Shown piece after piece: positions 1 to 10,334 of a DNA stretch of 64,000 bases. The notes beneath the pieces are model-generated. The model was not told the origin of the DNA and did not search any database. It saw nothing but the letters and a program-made list of their open reading frames with translations. The position numbers were made by a program, and so were the translations under genes. Source of the DNA: Streptomyces sp. DH24 (GTDB lineage: Bacteria > Actinomycetota > Actinomycetes > Streptomycetales > Streptomycetaceae); contig NZ_JARVKW010000037.1 of assembly GCF_029813775.1 (NCBI RefSeq), forward strand, positions 1 through 64,000, written 5' to 3'. Position 1 is the first letter of the stretch; every line of letters begins with the position of its first letter.

Positions 1-775
1 GGGTGTTGTTGCGGCCCTTGCGGAACGTGGTGCCGATCGGATGGATCGGGGGCAGGTAGACCACGTCGAACCCCATCGCCGCGATCGCCGGCAGCCGGCG
101 GGCCGCGGTGCGGAACGTGCCGTGCGGTTGCTGGGGCGTGCCCTCCGACCGGGGGAAGAACTCGTACCAGGAACCGAACAGCGCCCGCTCCCGCTCCACC
201 AGCAACGGCAGCCGCGTGGAAGCGGTGACCAGCTGCCGCAGCGGATGCCGGGACAGCACCGCCTCGACCTCCGGCGTCAGCGCCGCGGCCAGCCGCTCCT
301 CGGGCGGCAGCGAGTCGTCGCGCAGCGTCCGCGCCGCCGCCATCACCACGGCACGCCCGGCGTCCTTGGGAACACCGCGCGCCGCCCGCGCGTAGAGGTC
401 GCCGCCCTCCTCCAGGACAAGGCCCGTGTCGATGCCCGCAGGAACCTTTACCCCGGCGATCCGGCGCCAGGTCGTCACCGGATCGCTCCACGCCTCCACC
501 CGGTACGTCCACAGGCCCACCGCGTCCGGCGTCGCCTCGGCACCCCAGCGGTCCGACCCCGGCTCCAGCTCGCGCATCGGGGTCCACGGCCCGTGCCGGC
601 CGTCCGGATCGGTGAGCACGACGTTCGCCGCGACCGCGTCATGACCCTCACGGAACACGGTGGCGGTGACCTCGAACGTCTCTCCCACGACCGCTTTGGC
701 CGGACGCCTGCCGCAGTCCACGGCCGGCCGGACATCGCGTACCGGGATCCGGCCGATGGCCGAAGTGGTGCGCAT
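1..775 (-). CDS. glgE: GlgE maltosyltransferase, N-terminal part (cut by window edge)
   Basis: Alpha-1,4-glucan:maltose-1-phosphate maltosyltransferase, which extends alpha-glucan using maltose 1-phosphate in the trehalose-to-glucan (GlgE) pathway. About 258 codons are present of a family length near 660-680. The visible part begins MRTTSAIGRIPVRDV, holds the N-terminal immunoglobulin-like domain (…FEVTATVFREGHDAV…), the helical insert and the start of the barrel (FDVVYLPPIHPIG, the first conserved GH13_3 strand). The ATG at 775 has a GGAGGTG ribosome site seven bases upstream. It is transcribed away from the DUF5133 gene and points to further glg/treS genes outside the window. The arrangement next to glgX and a SigG-type gene resembles the second GlgE cluster known in S. 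coelicolor; this is from memory. Confidence 0.93.
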   Translation of the reverse strand, partial: MRTTSAIGRIPVRDVRPAVDCGRRPAKAVVGETFEVTATVFREGHDAVAANVVLTDPDGRHGPWTPMRELEPGSDRWGAEATPDAVGLWTYRVEAWSDPVTTWRRIAGVKVPAGIDTGLVLEEGGDLYARAARGVPKDAGRAVVMAAARTLRDDSLPPEERLAAALTPEVEAVLSRHPLRQLVTASTRLPLLVERERALFGSWYEFFPRSEGTPQQPHGTFRTAARRLPAIAAMGFDVVYLPPIHPIGTTFRKGRNNT

Positions 776-859
776 CGGTTCACCTCCGCCGAGCTCGAAA
801 TCGTGTAGAAGCCGGGCCCCTTGGCCCGGCCTTGGATCACACTGTGCCGGAAAGTTGTG

Positions 860-1159
860 TTATGTCCCGGCAGGGAAACGCCGGTCCGACGCCGGAGGTC
901 CCCGCCTGACGACGGCGCCCCTCGCCGGCCGCTCGCTTTGCTCGCGCAGATACGAGCCGAGCGCCGAGCGCAGATAGCGTTCCGCCGCGTCCGCGGCCTC
1001 ACGCGCGCAGCGCTTCCCCATCAGCACGCACAGGGTGTAGCCCGCGTCCTCGAACGTGGCCCGTACGGCGCGGTCGGTGGGGGACGCCAGCATCGCGCGT
1101 TCCCATGCCCGGTACTGCCGCAAATGCCGGGCGACTTCGGCTTTGGCGGGTAGCAGCAT
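860..1159 (-). CDS. DUF5133 domain protein
   Basis: A 99-residue protein of the DUF5133 family, seen in streptomycetes and of unknown function. It starts MLLPAKAEVARHLRQYRAWE and keeps the family core ('AGYTLCVLMGKR', 'EAADAAERYL'). It is soluble and mainly helical with no membrane segment. The chosen ATG has AAAGGTGA seven bases upstream; a longer reading from 1270 is possible but its added part is low-complexity. It lies directly upstream of glgE on the same strand, so it may share a transcript with it. Role in glycogen metabolism is only inferred from position. Confidence 0.72.
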   Translation of the reverse strand: MLLPAKAEVARHLRQYRAWERAMLASPTDRAVRATFEDAGYTLCVLMGKRCAREAADAAERYLRSALGSYLREQSERPARGAVVRRGPPASDRRFPAGT

Positions 1160-1460
1160 GGCACCGTTCACCTTTCGGGGGGTCTCGGTCGGCGCGTGTC
1201 CCGACGGTCGGGCCGGCGTCCGTGCGCACAGCGGCACGGTTCCGTTACGGCGATCGAGGCTTTCACTCATAGTGCAGGCGCGGGGACTCTACGTCTTGTT
1301 GGATCTTCAACCGCCACAGGAGTCGCTCGTGTTGCACGAATGGCGTAGTGCCCTCACTGTGGAGGTTACTCAGAAGCGATCACCGCTCACGTTCTGTGTA
1401 CGGGGCCCGTCCCGCAGGGGCGAGGAGAACGAGAGCTTTCGCGGTGAGGAGCCAACGACG
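1160..1460. other. Divergent intergenic region, DUF5133 / regulator-glgX
   Basis: About 300 bases between the divergent DUF5133 and regulator-glgX transcription units. No convincing gene is present. It is less GC-rich around 1280-1400 than its surroundings and must hold promoters in both directions, but I could not assign a clear -35/-10 pair. Confidence 0.5.
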
Positions 1461-1969
1461 ATGAAGACCGCAGTGCCCTGCTACTACCACCTCGACGTGG
1501 AAGTCAGCCCCGAACGGGTCGGACAGGTCAGGCGCATTCTGGCCGCGCACCTGAGGTTCTGGGACCTGGAGGATCTCGTCGAGCCCGTCTGCAACGGCGC
1601 CGAGATGCTGCTGAAGGCCATCGACGAGTACGCCACCGACAAGAACACGTCGATCGAGATGTGGTGGAACGGCCAGCACCTCATCACGGCGATCGGGGAG
1701 AACGACCACGAGCTGCGCCCCGACCAGGAGCTGCGCGGCTGCCTGACCCGTATCGCCGCCATGAGCGACGGCTGGGGCTGCTGTGCCACCGACACCGGCA
1801 GCAAGATCATCTGGTTCTCGCAGCGGGCCCGCGCCGGCCAGCGCGTGCCGCTGGTGCCCAAGGCGCCCGCGCCGACCCTCCGCGACGGCCTCGACATTCC
1901 CCGCGAGCCCGCCGTGGCCGTACTGGCGAGCAACGCCGGCACTCCCGAGCCCGTGCTGGAGGAGGCGCG

Positions 1970-1973
<4 letters not shown>
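1461..1973 (+). CDS. Degenerate HATPase-fold (anti-sigma-like) protein
   Basis: A 170-residue protein whose middle reads like an RsbW/SpoIIAB-type ATPase. 'VRRILAAHLRFWDLEDLVEPV' matches the usual N-terminal helix, 'CNGAEMLLKAI' the helix that normally carries E..N, and 'GSKIIWF' the last strand. The ATP-binding Asn is replaced (AEMLLKA), and the D-x-G and G-x-G-L boxes are not canonical, so nucleotide binding is doubtful. The ATG at 1461 follows GGTGAGGAG. Its stop overlaps the GTG of glgX by four bases, so the two are translationally coupled. Proteins of this kind accompany GlgE-pathway genes in streptomycetes; function unproven. A regulatory or partner role for GlgX is inference. Confidence 0.75.
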
Positions 1974-4111
<2,138 letters not shown>

Positions 4112-4117
4112 GCGGGG

Positions 4118-4921
4118 TCAGCGCCGACTGCGCGACGTGACCGTGAACTGGGCGCCGTCGGGGTCGCGCAGCACCGCCTCGTCGGCGCCCTTGGTCAGCA
4201 CGCTGCCGCCGTGCAGCTCGGCCGTGCGCGCGCAGGCCGCCACGTCGGACACCGCGAAGTGGACCTGCCAGTGCGGCCGGATCGCCGGGTCGGGCGCCTC
4301 GTCCAGGGTGCCCGACTCGATGCGCGCCACGATGTCGCCCCGGCTGCGCAGGACGACCTCGTCGCCCTCGTAGTGGACCTCGCAGCAGCCGGGCTTGTCG
4401 GAGGCCCAGTCGAGGACCTCGCCGTAGAAGATGGCGGAGTCGAAGGCGTCGCGGGTGTGGAGTCTGATGAACGCCGGTGCCGCCCGGCGCCAGGTCTCCC
4501 AGTCGCTGAACAGCTTGCCCTCCCAGATCCCGAACGTCGCGCCGTCGCGGTCGGCCAGCAGCGCGGCGCGGCCCGGCGGGAAGGAGAGGGGACCGACGGC
4601 CGCGGTGCCGCCGCGTTCCTGCACCCGCGACACGGCCTCGTCCGCGCTGGGCACGGCGAAGTACGGCGTCCAGGCCACCGCCATGTGCCACATCGAGGCG
4701 ATCGCGGCGATCCCGGCGACCGGCGCGCCGTCCGACAGCGCGATGCGGAAGCGTTCGCCGAGCTTGCCCTGGCGCCACTGCCAGCCCAGCACGGCTCCGT
4801 AGAACTCCTCCGTGGTCCGCAGGTCGCGGCTGGTCAGGCTCACCCAGCAGGGGGCGCCGAAGACGGAATGGGTGGAGACGACGTGGGTCGTACCGGTGGC
4901 GGGTGTGCTGTCGTGGTTCAT
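4118..4921 (-). CDS. VOC (glyoxalase/bleomycin-resistance fold) protein
   Basis: A 267-residue protein with two tandem VOC modules. Module one begins near residue 24 (CWVSLTSRDLRTTEEFYGAVLGW) and module two near 148 (FIRLHTRDAFDSAIFYGEVLDW). Such fused proteins are small-molecule-binding or metal-dependent enzymes, and many are annotated as hydroxylases without proof. It ends six bases from the convergent glgX stop. The ATG at 4921 has CCAGGA upstream. A very good stress-sigma promoter lies 85-108 bases upstream, so stress induction is likely. Substrate is unknown. Confidence 0.82.
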   Translation of the reverse strand: MNHDSTPATGTTHVVSTHSVFGAPCWVSLTSRDLRTTEEFYGAVLGWQWRQGKLGERFRIALSDGAPVAGIAAIASMWHMAVAWTPYFAVPSADEAVSRVQERGGTAAVGPLSFPPGRAALLADRDGATFGIWEGKLFSDWETWRRAAPAFIRLHTRDAFDSAIFYGEVLDWASDKPGCCEVHYEGDEVVLRSRGDIVARIESGTLDEAPDPAIRPHWQVHFAVSDVAACARTAELHGGSVLTKGADEAVLRDPDGAQFTVTSRSRR

Positions 4922-5005
4922 GGCTGTCGCGTCCTGGTGTCGTGGGCCGGCAGCCACCGGGACCGCACCGGTGTCGAGGCCGGGGCCGCTGCCGGCGCCT
5001 GCCGA

Positions 5006-5029
5006 GTACCCCGCAGACGTCTGTGAAAC
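5006..5029 (-). promoter_or_regulatory. Sigma-B-type promoter for the VOC gene
   Basis: Reading the minus strand, GTTT (5029-5026), 14 bases, then GGGTAC (5011-5006). This is an exact match to the Streptomyces sigma B family consensus GNNT-N14-16-GGGTAC/T. Transcription would begin near 4998, leaving a leader of about 77 bases before the ATG at 4921. Confidence 0.6.
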
Positions 5030-5137
5030 GGGCAGCGGCACCGGGTGGCACCGTGCGGGCCGAGTGGCGACGATGGAGGAAATCGGAGCAGCACCCCAAG
5101 GCTGGGGCGGAGCGACACACCGGACCCGGAGGTGACC

Positions 5138-5458
5138 ATGCCCACGGACGGGGGCTCGGAGCGGATCTTCGAGCTGCAGGAGGAAGTCCAGCAGCTGAAA
5201 GAGGCGGTCGTCTCGCACGCCGTCGTCGACCAGGCGATCGGGATGGTCGTCGCGCTCGGCCGGGTGACACCGGACCAGGGATGGGCGGTACTGAAGGACG
5301 TTTCCCAGCACACGAACGTCAAGCTCCGCACCGTCGCGGAAATGATCCTCGTCTGGGGACGCAGCGGCGTCATGCCGCCGGAGATCCGGGCCGCGTTGGA
5401 AGAGGCCCTGGACCGCTACGGCCCCACGGAGATTCCCGGCGTACCGCCCCCGCCCTGA
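5138..5458 (+). CDS. Stand-alone ANTAR-type RNA-binding protein (copy 1)
   Basis: A 106-residue cytoplasmic protein. Residues 8-28 form a short coiled coil (RIFELQEEVQQLKEAVVSH) leading into a three-helix ANTAR domain (VVDQAIGMVVALGRVTPDQGW … NVKLRTVAEMIL). ANTAR domains bind paired RNA hairpins and act as antiterminators. Usually they sit behind a receiver or GAF sensor, but none is present here. Its near-twin is at 35728. The ATG at 5138 has GGAGGTGACC directly upstream. It is divergent from the stress-promoted VOC gene and convergent with the sigma factor. Signal input, if any, must come from a partner. Confidence 0.82.
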   Translation: MPTDGGSERIFELQEEVQQLKEAVVSHAVVDQAIGMVVALGRVTPDQGWAVLKDVSQHTNVKLRTVAEMILVWGRSGVMPPEIRAALEEALDRYGPTEIPGVPPPP

Positions 5459-5476
5459 GCCGGCCGGGGCGCTGCG

Positions 5477-5511
5477 GCGCGCGGACCCGGGGCGGGGGCG
5501 GGTCCGTGCGC
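5477..5511. terminator. Hairpin between convergent ANTAR and sigma genes
   Basis: Arms GCGCGCGGACCCG (5477-5489) and CGGGTCCGTGCGC (5499-5511) pair over 13 bases with one G-T wobble and a nine-base loop. It can serve both convergent genes. There is no T tract, as is common in Streptomyces. Confidence 0.6.
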
Positions 5512-5515
5512 CGGG

Positions 5516-6307
5516 TCAGCGGACCTCGGCGAGGAGTTCCTCGCGCAGCCGGGCGAAGCAGCCGCTGAGCAGCCGGGAGACGTGCATCTGCGAGATGCCG
5601 AGCTGCTGCGCGATGCAGCTCTGCGTCATGCCGCCGAAGAAGCGCAGGTAGAGGATGGTCCGCTCGCGTTCCGGGAGAGCCTCGAGACAGGGCTTGGCCG
5701 CCACCCGGTCCACGATGGTGTCGAACGCCGTGTCCAATCCACCGAGCGCGTCACCGAGGGCGTACCCCTCGGTGCCGGGCATCTCCGCCTCCAGGGACAG
5801 CGCGGTGAAGCAGTCGATGGCCTCCATGCCGGTGCGCACCTCGTCCTCGCTCAGGTGCGCCAGCTCCGCGATCTCGGCGACCGTGGGCGGCCGTCCGGGT
5901 GTCGTCTGCGAGAGTTCCTTCGCGGCCTGCCGGACGCGATTGCGCAGGTCCTGGACGCGCCGGGGCACGTGCAGGGTCCACATGTGATCGCGGAAGTGCC
6001 GCTTGATCTCACCGGTGACGGTCGGCACGGCGTACGCCTCGAAGGCGTTGCCGCGGGCCGGGTCGTAGTGGTCGACCGCCTTCACCAGGCCGAGGGCGGC
6101 CACCTGATACAGATCCTCCAGGGTCTCGCCGCGACCGCGGAAGCGGACGGCGATGCGCTCGGCCATCGGAAGCCAGAGCTGGACGAGTTCGTCGCGGAGC
6201 GCCTTGCGCTCCGGTCCCTCGGGCAGCCGCGCGAGCCGCTCGAACGCCTCCGTGGTGTCCGGGGCGTCGTCGTGCGGGTGCGGTTTCCTTCTGCTCGCGA
6301 CGGGCAT
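5516..6307 (-). CDS. sigG: SigB/SigF/SigG-family stress sigma factor
   Basis: A 263-residue group 3 RNA polymerase sigma factor. Region 2 is near residues 40-110 (LEDLYQVAALGLVKAVDHYDP, FEAYAVPTVTGEIKRHFRD), region 3 near 120-180 (HVPRRVQDLRNRVRQ) and region 4 near 205-260 (ERERTILYLRFFGGMTQSCIAQQLGISQMHVSRLL). These are hallmarks of the Streptomyces SigB/F/G/H family that directs stress and sporulation genes from GNNT…GGGTA promoters. The ATG follows GGGAGGTGC. The symbol is by neighbourhood (glgEII/glgX side, as recalled for S. coelicolor sigG), so family membership is firmer than the exact letter. A weak candidate promoter of the same class lies upstream. Confidence 0.85.
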   Translation of the reverse strand: MPVASRRKPHPHDDAPDTTEAFERLARLPEGPERKALRDELVQLWLPMAERIAVRFRGRGETLEDLYQVAALGLVKAVDHYDPARGNAFEAYAVPTVTGEIKRHFRDHMWTLHVPRRVQDLRNRVRQAAKELSQTTPGRPPTVAEIAELAHLSEDEVRTGMEAIDCFTALSLEAEMPGTEGYALGDALGGLDTAFDTIVDRVAAKPCLEALPERERTILYLRFFGGMTQSCIAQQLGISQMHVSRLLSGCFARLREELLAEVR

Positions 6308-6442
6308 GGTGCGCACCTCCCAGAGCAGGTGCTCGATGGACAGACACCGGGGGGAGGCTCGGTTCGGACCCACGAAGGACATCCGGGGCCCCGGCGGGCG
6401 GCTCCCACGAACATGCCTCCGGTCCGAAGCACTGAAAAGCAC

Positions 6443-6468
6443 ATTCCCCCCGGCGGCCGATCCGAAAC
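6443..6468 (-). promoter_or_regulatory. Possible stress-type promoter for sigG
   Basis: On the minus strand GTTT (6468-6465), 16 bases, then GGGAAT (6448-6443). This departs from GGGTAT at one position. It would give a leader of about 130 bases and suggest autoregulation or a sigma cascade. Weak evidence. Confidence 0.28.
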
Positions 6469-6716
6469 AATTCCCGGAATGCGCCGACGGCCGCTCCCAC
6501 GGCCTTTAACAAATACTGCGCAAAGGTGCACGAGGAGAAATCGAAGGAATTCATGGAGTGAAAATCCGGGGGTCCGTGCGGGCGCGGTCGGCCGCCGCTC
6601 CGTTCGTCCGCGTGTTCGATGCCGGGCCGCTCGCGGTCCGAGACGGGGAACGTGATGTGCGGCACGCCGCCGGCGGACGCCCGGCGGGCCCTCGGCGGAT
6701 TGTTCCTGCGCACGGC

Positions 6717-6731
6717 TTGATCAGCGATCAA
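6717..6731. other. Inverted repeat TTGATC-agc-GATCAA
   Basis: Perfect 6-base arms with a three-base centre, 39 bases upstream of the -35 of the next gene. Could be an operator or chance. Confidence 0.3.
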
Positions 6732-6769
6732 AACGGCTGAATTACCTGGCCACAGCGCATTCCGCTCAT

Positions 6770-6799
6770 TTGACAGTGCACTGAGCGCACAGATAGGAA
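6770..6799 (+). promoter_or_regulatory. Housekeeping-type promoter
   Basis: TTGACA (6770-6775), 18-base spacer, TAGGAA (6794-6799). The spacer starts with the palindrome AGTGCACT (6775-6782, sharing one base with the -35). The start point would be near 6806, about 23 bases before the GTG at 6829. Confidence 0.5.
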
Positions 6800-6828
6800 G
6801 CAGCGTCCAGAGGTCGAGAGGGTGCACT

Positions 6829-7350
6829 GTGTACGAGCCGAACGTGGTCGGGGACTGGCAGGAGTACGACGAGCATGCCGGTCTGCGGGTCCGCGTCCAC
6901 CGCCTTGAGCAGGCCGAGCCGCCGCGAGGACGGGACGACGCCGCCGAGGGAATGACGTACTTCAGTGTTCGCGTGACCGTCGAGAACCGCGGCGAGCGCC
7001 GTTTCGGAATCCATCTCGAGGACGGCCAGATCGATGTGCGTCTCGGGCCGGACGGCGAGAGCGCGTTCATCGACTGGCGCAACTCGCAGTTCGTCGAGGG
7101 CTTCGACGTCTATCCGCTGCGCCGTGCCACCGCCGTGCTGTTCGCGGCGGGACCCGAGGCGGCCCTGAGCCAGGTGGACGTCCAGGTGCAGTTGCGCGTG
7201 GACGAGGAGTGGTGCGAGCGCCGGCTGTGGACCGGCGGCATCGGGCTCCGGGAAGAGGGCGCCGGCACCCACCACGGGGCGGTCCGGGACAGCATCGCCC
7301 ACCAGGTGAGCAGCTTCCTGCGGGACCAGGCCGAGGAGGGCACCGCCTGA
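6829..7350 (+). CDS. Uncharacterised beta-rich protein
   Basis: A 173-residue protein I do not recognise by name. Residues 45-75 read like an immunoglobulin-type or DUF4352-like strand pattern (YFSVRVTVENRGERRFGIHL, IDVRLGPDG). There is no signal peptide or membrane helix, so it is probably cytoplasmic. It has no catalytic motif I can see and contains a single cysteine. GTG start at 6829 is preceded by GAGAGGG and by a good promoter. It is convergent with hemC. Confidence is in the coding call, not in a role. Confidence 0.7.
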   Translation: MYEPNVVGDWQEYDEHAGLRVRVHRLEQAEPPRGRDDAAEGMTYFSVRVTVENRGERRFGIHLEDGQIDVRLGPDGESAFIDWRNSQFVEGFDVYPLRRATAVLFAAGPEAALSQVDVQVQLRVDEEWCERRLWTGGIGLREEGAGTHHGAVRDSIAHQVSSFLRDQAEEGTA

Positions 7351-7381
7351 CGCGGTGCCCCGCGGGCCCGGCCCGGTGCGC

Positions 7382-8320
7382 TCAGTCGTGCGGGATGCCG
7401 TCGATGATCTCGCGGGCACCCTGCCGCAGCAGGGCCACGGCGACCGACGTGCCGAGGGTGGCCGGATCCAGTCGGCCGGCCCACTCGTGGGCGTTCAGCC
7501 GCGTCTTGCCGTCAGGGGTGAACACGCACGCCCGCAGCGACAGTTCCCCGCCGCGGTCCACGCGCGCGTAGCCGGCGATCGGGCTGTTGCAGTGGCCCTG
7601 GAGCACGTGCAGGAACATCCGCTCGGCCGTGGCCTCCCGGTGCGTGTCCGGATCGCCGAGGGCGCTGACCGTGTCGATGAGTTCGATGTCCCCCTCGCGG
7701 CACTGCAGGGCCAGGATGCCCGCGCCGATCGGCGGCATCATCGTCTCCGGGGACAGCACCTCGCTGATCACGTCGGTGCGGCCGATGCGCTCCAGGCCGG
7801 ACACCGCGAGCAGCAGCGCGTCCGCCTCGCCGGCGGCGAGCTTCGCCAGCCGGCGGTTGGCGTTGCCGCGGAACGGCACGCACCGCAGATGCGGGTGGGT
7901 GGCGGCCAGTTGGGCGACGCGGCGCACCGAGGAGGTGCCGACGCGGGTGCCGGGCGGGAGTTCGTCCAGAGCGAGTCCGCCCGGATGGACGAGCGCGTCG
8001 CGGATGTCGTCGCGCTTGAGGAACGCGGCGAACACGGTGCCCGCCGGCAGCGGCCGGTCGGCCGGCACGTCCTTCACGCAGTGCACGGCGAGATCGGCCG
8101 CACCGGCCAGCAGCGCGGCGTCGACCTCCTTCGTGAACGCGCCCTTGCCCTCCACCAGGGACAGGTCGCCCAGCCACTTGTCCCCGGTGGTCTTCACGGG
8201 CACGACCTCGGTGCGCACGCCGGGGCGCAGGGCGGTCAACTCGGCCTGCACGCGCGCCACCTGGGCCAGTGCCATCGGCGAGTCGCGGGAGACGATGCGG
8301 ATCGTTTCGGGAGCGGGCAT
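7382..8320 (-). CDS. hemC: Porphobilinogen deaminase (hydroxymethylbilane synthase)
   Basis: A 312-residue enzyme that joins four porphobilinogens into hydroxymethylbilane, the linear tetrapyrrole precursor of haem, sirohaem and cobalamin. It shows RIVSRDSPMALAQ at the start, the substrate-binding HCVKDVPAD near residue 80, GTSSVRR near 130, FRGNANRRL near 150, and the cofactor-attaching cysteine in GHCNSPIAGYA near 242. It stands alone, not with hemA, hemD or hemB, so it is probably a second hemC. ATG at 8320 has AGGGTGG upstream; a GTG nine bases earlier (8329) is possible. Confidence 0.92.
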   Translation of the reverse strand: MPAPETIRIVSRDSPMALAQVARVQAELTALRPGVRTEVVPVKTTGDKWLGDLSLVEGKGAFTKEVDAALLAGAADLAVHCVKDVPADRPLPAGTVFAAFLKRDDIRDALVHPGGLALDELPPGTRVGTSSVRRVAQLAATHPHLRCVPFRGNANRRLAKLAAGEADALLLAVSGLERIGRTDVISEVLSPETMMPPIGAGILALQCREGDIELIDTVSALGDPDTHREATAERMFLHVLQGHCNSPIAGYARVDRGGELSLRACVFTPDGKTRLNAHEWAGRLDPATLGTSVAVALLRQGAREIIDGIPHD

Positions 8321-8371
8321 GCGGACCACCCTAGACGGTGGTCCGCATGCGGCACGCCCAATGAGCCAACC

Positions 8372-8409
8372 CCCCGGTTCCGGCGCGGCGTTGCCCGCCG
8401 GAACCGGGG
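8372..8409. terminator. Terminator hairpin after the NPP1-like gene
   Basis: Perfect 14-base arms CCCCGGTTCCGGCG (8372-8385) and its complement (8396-8409) with a ten-base loop, 11 bases beyond the stop of the minus-strand gene ending at 8421. Confidence 0.7.
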
Positions 8410-8420
8410 AGCGGGCCGCG

Positions 8421-9197
8421 TCATGCGTTCGGGTCGAAGGGGATCCCCGAGGGCTTCGCCGAGGCCAGGTGGGAGGCGAAGCTGCCGTCCTTCAGGCCGA
8501 AGTGGGCGCTGCCGAAGTCGTACGACGTCAGCTTTTCGCGGATGCCGGCCGGGTAGCCGTTCCAGCCGACCAGCGGCGGGTACTGCCAGGTGCCCTTGTG
8601 GTTCTCCGGCGGCTCGTCGTTGCTGCCCGCGAGACGGAAGCAGTGCGTGCTGATGCCGTCCTTGTGGTAGACGATCTTCGCGTGCGTGCCGTCGAAGCGG
8701 ACCTGCGAACGCGCGTGCACGGTGAACGAGCCGTGGTTCGACGTCGACACGTACTGCACGGTGCCGTTCTGCACCCACACCACGACGTGCTCCCAGTCGT
8801 GCCGGTGCCCGCCGATGCTGCTGCCCGCCACGGCCTGGTCCTTCTCGAAGTACAGGCCGTACAGGTAGGCGCACCAGCCGTTGTTGCACTTGTAGCGCGA
8901 GTAGCTGTTGGTGTTGTCCAGGTCGGAGGCGTCCCGGCAGTTGCCGTTCAGCGCGCCCGTGGGGTTCAGACCGCCGTTGACGGCCCCGTCCGGGCCGATG
9001 GCCGGCGTCGCGTAGCAGCCGTCGGTGTCGTAGTCGAAGGCGGGCTGGTACGTCCGCTCCGCCGGCTCGGCGTTGGCCGGCAGGGCCGGCGGCGGGGCCG
9101 CGAACGCGGTGGCGGGGAAGGCGATGACGAGGGCGGCGGCACCGGCCAGACCGGTGAGCCATCTCCTGCGGTGGGTACGGGACGTGCTCGACGACAC
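8421..9197 (-). CDS. Secreted NPP1-type (Nep1-like) necrosis-inducing protein
   Basis: A 258-residue secreted protein of the NPP1/NLP family. The signal peptide contains RTHRRRWLTGLAGAAALVIA with an AFA-A cleavage site near residue 33. The family signature heptapeptide GHRHDWE lies near residue 130, followed by VVVWVQNG. Cysteines at CYATP, NCRD, KCNNGWC and HCF fit a disulphide-bonded extracellular protein. In plant pathogens these proteins bind sphingolipids and kill dicot cells; in streptomycetes the role is unknown. GTG start at 9197 follows AGGAGGAGGAC; the longer frame upstream is not needed. It is monocistronic with its own terminator. Confidence 0.88.
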   Translation of the reverse strand: MSSSTSRTHRRRWLTGLAGAAALVIAFPATAFAAPPPALPANAEPAERTYQPAFDYDTDGCYATPAIGPDGAVNGGLNPTGALNGNCRDASDLDNTNSYSRYKCNNGWCAYLYGLYFEKDQAVAGSSIGGHRHDWEHVVVWVQNGTVQYVSTSNHGSFTVHARSQVRFDGTHAKIVYHKDGISTHCFRLAGSNDEPPENHKGTWQYPPLVGWNGYPAGIREKLTSYDFGSAHFGLKDGSFASHLASAKPSGIPFDPNA

Positions 9198-9353
9198 TGC
9201 GTCCTCCTCCTGGTTCCGGGCGCAGCCGAACGGCTGTGGGGGGAAACGGAGTTCAGCATCCCGGTCGAGCAGGTCCATGCCAAGAGGGCGCAGGCGTCCC
9301 GACGGTGAAGCACAGCCCAATAGTTGGCGGCCGGACGGACGTTCGGCGGCGTC

Positions 9354-10334
9354 TCACACCAGGTCGTCCGGGATGTCGGCCGCGGCCTCCTCCGGTGCCA
9401 GGTCCGGACGCAGCCGCAGCCAGGACGGCTGGCGCAGCATGCCCTCCCGGGTGCGGGTGCTGTAACGGACCTCGCCGACCAGACGCGGCACCACCCAGCG
9501 GGCGCCGGGCACGTGCGGCACCGGGTCGAAGGGGCACACGTCGGTCGCCGCCGCCCGCAGCAGCCCGGCGAGCCGGACCCGCTCGGCCTCGCTCCAGCCG
9601 GTGCCCACCCCGCCGACGTAGCGCAGCCGCCCGGCGGCCCGCTGGCCGACCAGCACCGCGCCCGGCAGACCCGTCAACCGGCCCTTGCCGGGCAGCCAGC
9701 CGCCGACCAGGACGTCCTCGCTGCGCATGTTGCGGATCTTCAGCCAGGCGCGGGAGCGCACGCCCGGCTCGTACACCGAGTCCAGCCGCTTGCACACCAG
9801 CCCCTCCAGGCCGTGCTCCCGGGTGGCCCGCAGGGCCTGCTCGCCGTGCCCGACGAGCGCGGCCGGGGTCGACCAGTGCGGGCCCCGCAGGGCGAGCCTG
9901 TCCAGTGCGGCGCGGCGCCGCGTGTAGGGGAGCCGCAGCAGGGACCGCCCTCCCAGATGCATCACGTCGAACAGCACCAGATGCACGGGCGTGCGGGCGG
10001 CGAGCCGGGCCGCCCTGGCCGGGGCGTGCGCCAGGCCCATGCGGGACTGGAGCAACTGGAAGTCCGCGCGGCCCTGTTCGTCGAGGGCCAGGACCTCCCC
10101 GTCCAGCACCGCGGGCGTGGCGCCCAGGGCGTCCCCCAGCGGCCCGAGTTCCGGATAGGCGCCCGTGATCTCCAGGCCCGAGCGGGCCCGCAGCACCAGG
10201 CTTCCGTCGCCCGGGAGATAGATCACGACGCGCTGGCCGTCCTGCTTGGTCTCGTAGGCCCAGCGCGCGTCCTGCGCGGCGGGCGGCAGCGTACCGGGCG
10301 TGGCGAGCATGGGCGGGATCAGCGGCAGGGTCAC
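9354..10334 (-). CDS. ATP-dependent DNA ligase (LigD ligase-domain type)
   Basis: About 326 residues. The adenylation motif is KQDGQR (TKQDGQRVVIYLP), with nucleotidyltransferase motifs DGEVLALDEQGRADF, VLFDVMHL, EGLVCKR and AWLKIR. An OB-fold follows (VLVGGWLPGKGRLTGLPGAVLVG). It has no polymerase or phosphoesterase domain. A free LigD-type phosphoesterase lies at 11524. Such ligases seal double-strand breaks in Ku-dependent end joining or act in spore repair. GTG at 10334 was chosen because MLATPG-type N termini begin here; it lacks a strong ribosome site and GTG further upstream or ATG at 10310 cannot be excluded. Confidence 0.85.
   Translation of the reverse strand: MTLPLIPPMLATPGTLPPAAQDARWAYETKQDGQRVVIYLPGDGSLVLRARSGLEITGAYPELGPLGDALGATPAVLDGEVLALDEQGRADFQLLQSRMGLAHAPARAARLAARTPVHLVLFDVMHLGGRSLLRLPYTRRRAALDRLALRGPHWSTPAALVGHGEQALRATREHGLEGLVCKRLDSVYEPGVRSRAWLKIRNMRSEDVLVGGWLPGKGRLTGLPGAVLVGQRAAGRLRYVGGVGTGWSEAERVRLAGLLRAAATDVCPFDPVPHVPGARWVVPRLVGEVRYSTRTREGMLRQPSWLRLRPDLAPEEAAADIPDDLV

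Larger units (their letters stand above)
6308..6828. other. Long divergent intergenic region upstream of sigG
   Basis: About 520 bases with no gene I can support. The short open frames in it lack ribosome sites and family features. It contains a possible sigma-B-type promoter for sigG (6443-6468), a perfect 6-base inverted repeat at 6717-6731, and a good housekeeping-type promoter at 6770-6799. Confidence 0.5.

Noticed and set aside
41..808. Long plus-strand open frame opposite glgE
   Set aside because: Arg/Gln/His-rich shadow of the GlgE frame with no family features or ribosome site.
6558..6740. 60-codon frame in the sigG upstream region
   Set aside because: No ribosome site, poor third-position GC pattern, and it overlaps the inverted repeat.
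9236..10168. 310-codon proline/arginine-rich frame opposite the ligase
   Set aside because: Shadow of the ligase gene.
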